Below, in pieces: positions 24,075 to 31,047 of a stretch of 31,699 bases of DNA. The translations under genes were made by a program, and so were the position numbers. The DNA is from Sphingomonas sp. Lineage in GTDB: Bacteria > Pseudomonadota > Alphaproteobacteria > Sphingomonadales > Sphingomonadaceae. The stretch spans positions 1-31,699 of the forward strand of contig PNLG01000107.1 of the NCBI GenBank assembly GCA_013822915.1, read 5' to 3'. Every line of letters starts with the position of its first letter. The first letter of the stretch is position 1. Under the pieces are notes generated by a model. It did no database searches and had not been told where the DNA came from. It saw only the letters and a list, made by a program, of their open reading frames with translations.

Positions 24075-24096
24075 CATTATATCGCTTTATGTAATC
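24075..24096 (-). promoter_or_regulatory. Operator B, peroxiredoxin 2 promoter, inside the end of cydC
   Basis: On the minus strand it reads GATTA, 12 bases, TAATG, with TATAAT as the -10 box at 24077-24082. The run CACGATTAC and the following ATAAT are shared with operator A in front of peroxiredoxin 1, in the same orientation and at nearly the same distance from the start (80 against 82 bases). It spans the last codons and stop of cydC. Confidence 0.6.
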
Positions 24097-25724
24097 GTGT
24101 CTGTGATTGCTCGCCGTGCTGAAGGTGTTGGTGAAGTGCTGGCAATCTCTGCGATCGGAATGTGGCGCTGGGCAAGCATCAGCGGGGTCCGGCGATGCGA
24201 TACCAGGATCAGGCCGGTGCCGGTCGTATCGAGCCAGCGACCAAGGCGCTCGACCAGTTCGGCTTCCGTCGCGGCATCAAGGCCCTCGGTCGGCTCGTCG
24301 AGGATCAGCCACGGGCGTTCGGCGAGCAATGCGCGGGCGAGCGAAAGCCGCTTGCGCTCGCCGCCCGATAGCGTGCCGCCATCTTCGCCGATCCGCGTCT
24401 CGATCCCTTCAGCCATCGCCGTGATCCGGTCGTCAAGACAGGCGACCGCCAAGGCTGCGTGCATCTGATCCGTCGTAACGCGCGCCCGCGCCAGGCGGAG
24501 ATTGTCGGCAATCGTCCCTGCAATCAGCATCGCATCCTGTGGCGCCAGCGCGAACTGGCGGCGAAGCTGATCGGGCGTGCACGCAGCCACCGCCACGCCA
24601 TCCACGGCAAGCGCGTGAATGGCGGGCCGGATACCGGCGAGCGCAGCGATCAGACGGGTCTTGCCCGATCCCGACACCCCGGTGATCGCTATCCTTGCGC
24701 CGGGCGGGCATTGCACCGACCCAAGCGAGAGTGCCGCGGCCGCAACCGCGTTTGGAGTCGGCGCAGTCGGTGGCACTGGCAGGGCAATCAGCGTCGCCAG
24801 TCGTGCCAGCGATTCATCGACGCTCGCTTGCCGGAAGGCGGTCCGCGCCAGCGCAGCCATCGCCTCGACCGACGCGGTCCCGGCAAGCAACGCCAAGGCA
24901 ATACCCGCCGCAGATCCTTCGGCAAGGATCAGCACCAGCGCAGCACTCACCACGCCGTAAACCAGCATCAACCCGGCAATCGCGCCCTCGCCGCGATGCA
25001 GGCGCGCCCTTGCATGATCAAGGCGGTGCGCGGGCCGCTCAAGCTCGGCCATGACGCGATCGACAAGGCCATAGGCAATTATCTCCGCCCGCGCCGCCGC
25101 GAAATCGACAAAGCCCGTACGCAACTCTCCTAGCGCATCGGCGGCATCCCGCGCGGGGGCGGCCGTTAATCGCCTGCCTGCCAGCGCCAGCAGTGCCGGC
25201 AATGCCGCGAGCATCAGCGCCAAGATGAACGCCGACACCCAGCCGGCAAACAGCGTCAGGCCAACCGCAAGCAGCGCCGCGATCAGGCTGGCCGGGCGCG
25301 TCGGCCGACGAACCACCAGATCTTCAAGCGCGGCGATGTCGCTAATCAGGCGGGCACTTGCATCGCCGCCCGATACGTCATCGGCCACGCGGCTGTCCTG
25401 CGCGGCAAGCTTGGCGAAGAGCTGCGCCCGCAGCCCCGCCATCCCGATCAACGCTGCGCGGTGCGCCAGCAGGCGTTCGCCGTACCGCGTGCCGGTACGC
25501 AGGATCGCGAGACCGCGAATGGCGGCACTCGGCAGCAGATAGTTGAACGCAAGCACCGCCGCGCTGCCCGCCGCACCAGCAACCGCTGCTGCCGTCAAGA
25601 ACCAGCCCGACAGCGCCAGCAACAGGATTGACGAGATCCCGGCAAGCACCGCGCAGACCAGCGCCCAGCGCAGCGTCACGCGTTCGCTGGTGCCAAACGC
25701 AATCGGGTCCGACGGGCGGCTCAC
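24087..25724 (-). CDS. cydC: CydC, thiol-reductant ABC exporter subunit
   Basis: This 545-residue half-transporter has a six-helix membrane domain (about residues 17-300) and a nucleotide-binding domain. It has Walker A GVSGSGKT (349-356, K355), signature LSGGE (452-456) and Walker B ILDEPTEGLD. CydDC moves glutathione or cysteine to the periplasm and is needed to assemble haem into cytochrome bd. The start overlaps cydD by 4 bases. Its stop codon lies inside operator B, the promoter of the next gene. It is near the length of the E. coli protein (573). Confidence 0.94.
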   Translation of the reverse strand: MSRPSDPIAFGTSERVTLRWALVCAVLAGISSILLLALSGWFLTAAAVAGAAGSAAVLAFNYLLPSAAIRGLAILRTGTRYGERLLAHRAALIGMAGLRAQLFAKLAAQDSRVADDVSGGDASARLISDIAALEDLVVRRPTRPASLIAALLAVGLTLFAGWVSAFILALMLAALPALLALAGRRLTAAPARDAADALGELRTGFVDFAAARAEIIAYGLVDRVMAELERPAHRLDHARARLHRGEGAIAGLMLVYGVVSAALVLILAEGSAAGIALALLAGTASVEAMAALARTAFRQASVDESLARLATLIALPVPPTAPTPNAVAAAALSLGSVQCPPGARIAITGVSGSGKTRLIAALAGIRPAIHALAVDGVAVAACTPDQLRRQFALAPQDAMLIAGTIADNLRLARARVTTDQMHAALAVACLDDRITAMAEGIETRIGEDGGTLSGGERKRLSLARALLAERPWLILDEPTEGLDAATEAELVERLGRWLDTTGTGLILVSHRRTPLMLAQRHIPIAEIASTSPTPSARRAITDTIT

Positions 25725-27259
25725 AGCCGAACCACAGCGCCGGCGGCAGCGACGAGGCGCGCATCATGGGTCGCGACGATGATCGCCCGGTCGCGCGCGA
25801 CGGCGCACAGCAGCGCAATGATCGCGGCTGCACTGGCGGCGTCCAAATCGGCGGTCGGCTCGTCACACAGCATCATTGGCCGGCCCGATAACAGCGCGCG
25901 CGCCAGCCCGATCCGGCGACGCTCACCGCCCGACAGGCCCGAGCCGCGATGATCGACCGGCAGGTTCAATCCATCCGGGCGCCCGGCCAGCAACGGTCCC
26001 AGCCCCACCTGCTCGACGATCTGCAGGATATCGGCATCGCTGGCCATTGGCTGAGCAAGCGCAAGATTGTCGCGCAGACTGCCGGGCAGGAGCAGTGGAT
26101 GCTGCGCGGCCCAGGCAATGTCGGCGGGCCTGATCGGCGTGATCGACCCAGCGGTCGGGATGATCTGTCCGGCAATCGCCGCCAGCACGCTCGTCTTGCC
26201 GCTCCCGGTTGGCCCGGTGAGCGCGATCATGCCGCAGCGACCGACCGCGAAGTCGACGGGGCCGATCTCGCGCCCCGGCCACGCAATCGTCAAAGCGCTC
26301 GCCACTGCGCCTGCATAGGGTGCCTCTGGCGGCCTCGGTAGGTCAGTCGCGAGCATCGGCTCGATTTGCGCCATCGCTGCTTCGCCGAGCTGCTTTTCGT
26401 GGTAGGCCGCTGCCAGCCGCCGCATCGGCAGGTAGAATTCAGGGGCCATTGCCAGAGCAAAAAATGCCTCGCGCAGTGTCAGGCTTTCGGGATCCGGGAA
26501 GGGCAGCAGGCCGAGCAGACTGAACCCGCAATAAACCGCAACCAGCGCGACCGACAACGCGGCAAAAAACTCCATGATTGCGCTTGAGAGAAAAGCGGCG
26601 CGCAGGACGGTGATCGTGCGATCGGCGACATCGCGCGTGGCGGCGGCGACCTGCCGCGCAATCCGCTCCTCGGCCCCAAAATGGCGAATGATCGGCAGTG
26701 TTCGCACGCGATCGACGAACAGGCCCGACAATTGCCCCAGCGCCGCAAGCTGCCGTTCCGAAGCGCCGCGCGCCAGCGAGCCCGCCAGAATCATCCCGAA
26801 TGCGAACGGGATGAGCGTTGCCAGCAGAATGCCAGCGGCGATCAGACTGGCAAAGGCAACGATGGCGAGCACCGCCAGCGGCACCGCCGCAGCGGCCATG
26901 CGGGCCGGGACGAAGCGTGCTTCATAGTGCTCGATGGTGGCCGGGTGATCGATCGCCACTACCGCGGCTTCGCCGATCAGCGGACCGGCTGAGAGCGGCA
27001 TCGTAAAGAGCCGCTGTGTCATCATGTGGCGCAAGTGCATCGACGTCACCTGCGCGCCGTCCACCGCCATTGCCTGCACCAGCCACGATGCTGCGGCACG
27101 CACCAGCCCGCCGCCGATCATGGCACCCGGCGCGATCAGCGGCCATGCATCGCCCTGTGCCAGCGCAGCAACGGCGGCTGCGAGCCCCCACGCGAACAGG
27201 GCAGCCCCCGCCACGTCGACCAGCCAGATCAGCCCCGCAATTTTTTGTTTACTCATCAT
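25721..27259 (-). CDS. cydD: CydD, thiol-reductant ABC exporter subunit
   Basis: This 512-residue half-transporter has membrane helices over about residues 7-280 and an ATPase domain. It has Walker A GPTGSGKT (349-356), signature LSGGE (442-446) and Walker B MMLCDEPTADLD (462-473). It pairs with CydC to export cysteine or glutathione for cytochrome bd maturation. It is about 75 residues shorter than E. coli CydD, mainly at the N-terminus. No ribosome site precedes the ATG-ATG start, and an inverted repeat covers the start codon, so the mRNA may be leaderless. It is divergent from cydA. Confidence 0.92.
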   Translation of the reverse strand: MMSKQKIAGLIWLVDVAGAALFAWGLAAAVAALAQGDAWPLIAPGAMIGGGLVRAAASWLVQAMAVDGAQVTSMHLRHMMTQRLFTMPLSAGPLIGEAAVVAIDHPATIEHYEARFVPARMAAAAVPLAVLAIVAFASLIAAGILLATLIPFAFGMILAGSLARGASERQLAALGQLSGLFVDRVRTLPIIRHFGAEERIARQVAAATRDVADRTITVLRAAFLSSAIMEFFAALSVALVAVYCGFSLLGLLPFPDPESLTLREAFFALAMAPEFYLPMRRLAAAYHEKQLGEAAMAQIEPMLATDLPRPPEAPYAGAVASALTIAWPGREIGPVDFAVGRCGMIALTGPTGSGKTSVLAAIAGQIIPTAGSITPIRPADIAWAAQHPLLLPGSLRDNLALAQPMASDADILQIVEQVGLGPLLAGRPDGLNLPVDHRGSGLSGGERRRIGLARALLSGRPMMLCDEPTADLDAASAAAIIALLCAVARDRAIIVATHDARLVAAAGAVVRL

Positions 27260-27273
27260 TGCGTATTGAGTAA
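27249..27273. promoter_or_regulatory. Perfect inverted repeat over the cydD start
   Basis: TTACTCA (27249-27255) and TGAGTAA (27267-27273) are a perfect 7-bp repeat with an 11-base gap. The left arm lies in the first codons of cydD. It is similar in size and spacing to the other operators, but its sequence differs, so the regulator may be another. Confidence 0.5.
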
Positions 27274-27287
27274 TTGATATTGGTCAA
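27274..27287 (+). promoter_or_regulatory. FNR/FixK-like box in the cydDC-cydABX gap
   Basis: TTGAT-ATTG-GTCAA differs from the FNR/Anr/FixK consensus TTGAT-N4-ATCAA at one base. Its centre is 68 bases before the cydA start, so class II activation would place the start site near 27322. It would link cytochrome bd to low oxygen, and it abuts the inverted repeat at 27249-27273. Confidence 0.55.
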
Positions 27288-27348
27288 GGCGCCAAGCGTG
27301 ATTCCATCCGACCACGCGTCAGACGCCAATGCAGCGAAGGAATCGACC

Positions 27349-28938
27349 ATGGACATGGCTGTTGTTGAGCTATCGAGGCTCCAGTTCGCGCTTACCGCGA
27401 TGTACCATTTTCTGTTTGTGCCGCTCACGCTTGGGCTGTCGTTCATCCTCGTCATCATGGAAAGCATCTATGTGATGACCGATCGCCCGATCTGGCGCGA
27501 CATCACGCGCTTCTGGGCCAAGCTGTTTGGCATCAATTTCGTTCTGGGTGTGGCCACCGGGCTGACGATGGAATTCGAATTCGGCACCAACTGGTCCTAT
27601 TTCTCGCAATATGTCGGCGATATTTTCGGTGCGCCGCTGGCGATCGAAGGGCTGATGGCCTTCTTCCTCGAAGCGACCTTCATCGGCGTGATGTTCTTCG
27701 GCTGGGAAAAACTTACCAAGCGCCAGCACCTGTTCACGACGTTCATGGTCGCGCTCGGATCGAACTTGTCGGCGCTGTGGATCCTGATCGCCAATGGCTG
27801 GATGCAGAACCCGGTGGGGTCGGTGTTCAATCCGATCACCATGCGGATGGAAGTCACGGATTTCGGCGCGGTCCTCTTTAATCCTGTTGCCCAGGCCAAG
27901 TTCGTTCACACAGTGAGCGCCGGTTACGTCACGGCGTCGGTTTTCGTGCTCGGCGTGTCGGCTTTTTATCTGCTCAAAGGCCGTCATCTCGAATTCGCGA
28001 AGCGCAGCTTCGTGGTCGCGGCTGCCTTTGGACTCGCCTCGTCGCTGTCGGTCGTCGTGCTGGGTGACGAAAGCGGTTACGCGCTGACCGACAACCAGAA
28101 AATGAAGCTCGCCTCGATCGAGGCCGAATGGCACACCGAGCCCGCGCCGGCGGGCATCGCCGTGTTCGGCCTGCCGTCCAATTCGGGACGCGAGACGCTC
28201 TATCAGGTCAAGATCCCCTATGTGCTCGGGATCATCGGCACGCGCAGTCTGACCGGTCAGGTCGAAGGCATCTTCCCGCTGGTCGCCCGCGCCAAGGAGC
28301 GTATCGTGAACGGCCTGCCAGCCTATGACGCGGTCGAGCGGCTGAAGCTCAATCCGAAGGACACAGTTGCCCGCGAAGCGTTCGAGCGCAACAAGGGTGA
28401 TCTTGGGTATGCCATGCTGCTGAAGCGCTATGTCGCCGATCCGCGCACGGCCGATACGACCGCGATCGACAAGGCGGCGTGGTCGACAGTGCCGAACGTG
28501 CCGGTGCTGTTCTGGCTGTTCCGCGGGATGGCCGGACTGGGCTTCTTCTTCATCGCCTTCTTTGGTGCCGCGGTGTATTTTGCCAATAGCCGCCGTTTCG
28601 ACCGCAAATGGTTCCTGCGTATCGCGGTGCTCATCATGCCGCTGCCCTGGCTTGCGGCGGAGTTTGGCTGGATGGTTGCCGAAATCGGTCGCCAGCCCTG
28701 GGCAGTTGACGGCGTGCTGCCGACCTTCCTCGGCGCGTCGAGCCTCAGCGTCCCGGCCATCTGGACGACCATCATCGGCTTTACGCTGCTTTACGGCACG
28801 CTCGCGGTGATCGAGGTTCGGCTGATGCTGGCGATGATCAAGAAGGGCCCGGAAACCTATACGCCGTGGCACCCCCGTCACGACGCCGTGCCACCCGCCC
28901 CAGCCACGAGCCCGGCATTTGCCGTGCCCGCCGAATAA
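27349..28938 (+). CDS. cydA: CydA, cytochrome bd quinol oxidase subunit I
   Basis: This 529-residue subunit carries the three haem ligands H20 (MYHF), H187 (KFVHTVSAG) and M394 (GMAGLG), each one place later than in E. coli (19, 186, 393). GRQPW and the quinol-binding Q-loop are present, and the length puts it in the long-Q-loop (E. coli) group. It oxidises ubiquinol and reduces oxygen to water without pumping protons. Start 27349 has GAAGGA 8 bases before it. The frame is open to 27274, but the extra residues hold the regulatory box. bd oxidases resist sulfide, cyanide and nitric oxide. Confidence 0.97.
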   Translation: MDMAVVELSRLQFALTAMYHFLFVPLTLGLSFILVIMESIYVMTDRPIWRDITRFWAKLFGINFVLGVATGLTMEFEFGTNWSYFSQYVGDIFGAPLAIEGLMAFFLEATFIGVMFFGWEKLTKRQHLFTTFMVALGSNLSALWILIANGWMQNPVGSVFNPITMRMEVTDFGAVLFNPVAQAKFVHTVSAGYVTASVFVLGVSAFYLLKGRHLEFAKRSFVVAAAFGLASSLSVVVLGDESGYALTDNQKMKLASIEAEWHTEPAPAGIAVFGLPSNSGRETLYQVKIPYVLGIIGTRSLTGQVEGIFPLVARAKERIVNGLPAYDAVERLKLNPKDTVAREAFERNKGDLGYAMLLKRYVADPRTADTTAIDKAAWSTVPNVPVLFWLFRGMAGLGFFFIAFFGAAVYFANSRRFDRKWFLRIAVLIMPLPWLAAEFGWMVAEIGRQPWAVDGVLPTFLGASSLSVPAIWTTIIGFTLLYGTLAVIEVRLMLAMIKKGPETYTPWHPRHDAVPPAPATSPAFAVPAE

Positions 28939-28964
28939 CCGCCTGATCGAACCGGAGACAGACC

Positions 28965-30107
28965 ATGCCGCTTGATTATGAAACGATGCGGATCATCTGG
29001 TGGGCGCTAATGGGCGTTCTGCTGATCGGCTTTGCGCTGACGGATGGGTTCGATCTGGGCGCTGCCGCGCTGCTGCCCTTTGTCGGGCGTAATGACGAGG
29101 AACGCCGGCTGGTGATCAATACGATTGGCGCGACCTGGGAGGGGAACCAAGTATGGTTCATCCTGGGCGGCGGGGCGATCTTTGCGGCATGGCCCCTGGT
29201 CTATGCGGTCAGCTTTTCGGGCTTTTACCTCGCGATGTTCCTGGTGCTAGCCGCACTCATCCTGCGGCCGGTCGGGTTCAAATATCGCTCAAAGCATGAT
29301 GACCCGAAATGGCGGGGCCGCTGGGACTGGGCGCTGTTCGTCGGCGGCTTCGTGCCCGCACTGGTCTTCGGCGTTGCGGTCGGCAATGTCCTGCTCGGCG
29401 CGCCGTTCCGGCTCGATAGCGATTTGCGGTCGTTCTACGAGGGCGGCCTGCTCGGCCTGTTCACGCCCTTCACCTTGCTGACCGGGCTGCTTTCGGTCGC
29501 GATGCTGGTCATGCACGGCGCAGGCTGGCTCAGCCTCAAGCTCGAGGCGGGGCCAGTGCTCGATCGTGCGCGCACTTACGGTCGGTTCGCGGCAGTGCTG
29601 GCGATTATCCTGTTTGCCGCAGGCGGCGCCTTTGTCGCCTGGGGCGGCATGGGCTATCGGCTTGAAGGCGTGATCGATCCCAGCGGGCCATCCAACCCGC
29701 ATCTGATCAAGGCTGTCGCCGCCCCGGGCGCCTGGCTGGATAATTTCACGGCCAATCCGTGGATGCTGGCCGCACCAGTGTTCGGGCTCATCGGGCCAGT
29801 ATTGGCGGTGATCGGTATCAGCGCGCGGCACGACGCGCTCGTCTTTGCCGGATCGTCGCTTGCCAATATCGGCATTATCTCGACCGTTGGCCTGTCGATG
29901 TTCCCGTTCATCCTGCCAAGCTCAATCGATCCGGCGTCGAGCCTTACCGCGTGGAACGCGTCGTCAAGCCACCTCACCTTGTTCATCATGCTGATTGTGA
30001 CGGTGATCTTCCTGCCGCTAGTGCTTGCCTATACCACCTGGGTCTATCGCGTGATGTTCGGGCGCGTGACGACCGAGCAGGTACGGTTCAACCCCGATTA
30101 TTACTAA
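28965..30107 (+). CDS. cydB: CydB, cytochrome bd quinol oxidase subunit II
   Basis: This 380-residue protein has nine predicted membrane helices and the family strings LIGFALTDGFDLGAAALLPF near residues 20-38 and WEGNQVWFILGGGAIFAAWP near 58-77. It matches E. coli CydB in length (379). CydB supports the oxidase core and binds no haem of its own in the bd-I group. GGAG precedes the start by 7 bases, and cydA ends 26 bases upstream. FNPDYY at the C-terminus is also typical. Confidence 0.97.
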   Translation: MPLDYETMRIIWWALMGVLLIGFALTDGFDLGAAALLPFVGRNDEERRLVINTIGATWEGNQVWFILGGGAIFAAWPLVYAVSFSGFYLAMFLVLAALILRPVGFKYRSKHDDPKWRGRWDWALFVGGFVPALVFGVAVGNVLLGAPFRLDSDLRSFYEGGLLGLFTPFTLLTGLLSVAMLVMHGAGWLSLKLEAGPVLDRARTYGRFAAVLAIILFAAGGAFVAWGGMGYRLEGVIDPSGPSNPHLIKAVAAPGAWLDNFTANPWMLAAPVFGLIGPVLAVIGISARHDALVFAGSSLANIGIISTVGLSMFPFILPSSIDPASSLTAWNASSSHLTLFIMLIVTVIFLPLVLAYTTWVYRVMFGRVTTEQVRFNPDYY

Positions 30108-30129
30108 TCATCGATAAAGGATTGATCGA

Positions 30130-30243
30130 ATGTGGTATTTTGCGTGGATTCTCGGTCTGGGCCTCGCGGTCGGCGTCGCAGTGTTGAACGGCGTCTGGCA
30201 TGAATTTCATGTCGACCCCTCCCAGGACCAGACGGTCAACTAA
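30130..30243 (+). CDS. cydX: CydX, small cytochrome bd subunit
   Basis: This 37-residue protein starts MWYFAWILGLGLAVG, the family signature, and is a single membrane helix with a hydrophilic tail. CydX steadies the haem groups of CydAB and is needed for full activity. AAAGGA lies 7 bases before the ATG, and cydB ends 22 bases upstream. At 37 residues it is the usual length. Confidence 0.93.
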   Translation: MWYFAWILGLGLAVGVAVLNGVWHEFHVDPSQDQTVN

Positions 30244-30314
30244 CCAACTGCGACGGTGGAGAAGCGCAGCCATGCGCCGTACGACCGCGATCGCTCGGAA
30301 AGGACCAACCTGTC

Positions 30315-30740
30315 GTGACGACAGCCCCAACGCTGAGCCGAGCCGAAATCGACGCGCTCGAAGCGACGCTCGACGACGAGTATAAGTCCTACGAGACCTA
30401 TGCTCAGGTGATCGATGATTTCGGCGCCATTCGCCCGTTCATCAATATCGTCGATGCCGAACAGCGCCACTATACGGCGCTGCTGCGACTATTTGATCGC
30501 TATGGTGTCACGCCACCCGCCAATCGCTGGCACGGCCACGCGCCGCGCTATGCCAGCGTGCATGAAGCTTGTGTCGCGGCGGTCACGGGCGAAATCGAGA
30601 ATGGCGCGCTTTACGACCGCGCGCTCGCCAGCACGGCCCGTGAAGAAATTCTGAGCGTGTATCGCGCACTACAAACGGCCTCGATGGAAAGGCACTTGCC
30701 CGCATTTCAGCGCTGCGCCGGGCGGACCTCACACCGCTGA
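30315..30740 (+). CDS. Ferritin-like (rubrerythrin/DUF2202-type) protein
   Basis: From the GTG at 30315 the protein has 141 residues and four predicted helices of the ferritin-like fold. Metal ligands that can be seen are E22 in DDEYKSYE, E49-x2-H52 in VDAEQRHY, E93 and E97 in TGEIENG, and E125 with H127 in MERHLPAF. A diiron site is therefore likely. Such small proteins bind or oxidise iron or reduce peroxide. The GTG has AAAGGA 10 bases before it. It follows cydX by 71 bases and may be read with it. The exact family was not settled. Confidence 0.75.
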   Translation: MTTAPTLSRAEIDALEATLDDEYKSYETYAQVIDDFGAIRPFINIVDAEQRHYTALLRLFDRYGVTPPANRWHGHAPRYASVHEACVAAVTGEIENGALYDRALASTAREEILSVYRALQTASMERHLPAFQRCAGRTSHR

Positions 30741-30883
30741 AAACTCGACTGCGCCGGACGACGGTGTAAGGGCAATGTGGGAGGTTTGGCGCGATGTCCG
30801 CTTACTTCGGACCGCTGCTCCAAAGCGGCCATTCCGCATTCCACCCGAATCGCCCCGGAAGCAGCCGCCTCCCCCTCTGCCAT

Positions 30884-30904
30884 TGGCGGCATGACATGCC
30901 GCCA
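30884..30904. repeat. Perfect 10-bp palindrome
   Basis: TGGCGGCATG (30884-30893) and CATGCCGCCA (30895-30904) are exact reverse complements around one base. The one-base centre makes an RNA hairpin unlikely, so a dimer-binding site fits better than a terminator. No T-run follows. Confidence 0.6.
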
Positions 30905-31016
30905 TGTTCGAAATGCGAGTGCGACGTGGGCAGCCGTGCCCGCCAGCTCCAGCCTCGGGGATCGAGAACAAGCTCGAGTGAATTCTGGGAGTTGCCGGCC
31001 CCGACCTTGAATTGTA

Positions 31017-31037
31017 TTGGGTAGAATTTAAACCCAA
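31017..31037. promoter_or_regulatory. Putative operator before the HTH-methyltransferase gene
   Basis: TTGGGT (31017-31022) and ACCCAA (31032-31037) are a perfect repeat across an AT-rich 9-base centre, ending 10 bases before the ATG. TAGAAT (31022-31027) could be a -10 box. Placement beside a protein with two HTH domains suggests self-repression. Confidence 0.45.
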
Positions 31038-31047
31038 ATGGGATCGA

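Larger units (their letters stand above)
30741..31047. other. 307-base gap without a gene
   Basis: No frame looks coding; the short frames on both strands have no domain. The gap holds a 10-bp palindrome (30884-30904) and, next to the last gene, a small inverted repeat (31017-31037). Nothing else was seen. It is also the boundary between the cyd cluster and the phage-type gene. Confidence 0.5.

Noticed and set aside
27370..28881. 503-codon minus-strand frame opposite cydA
   Set aside because: cydA is certain from its haem ligands; the opposite frame is a charged, low-complexity shadow.
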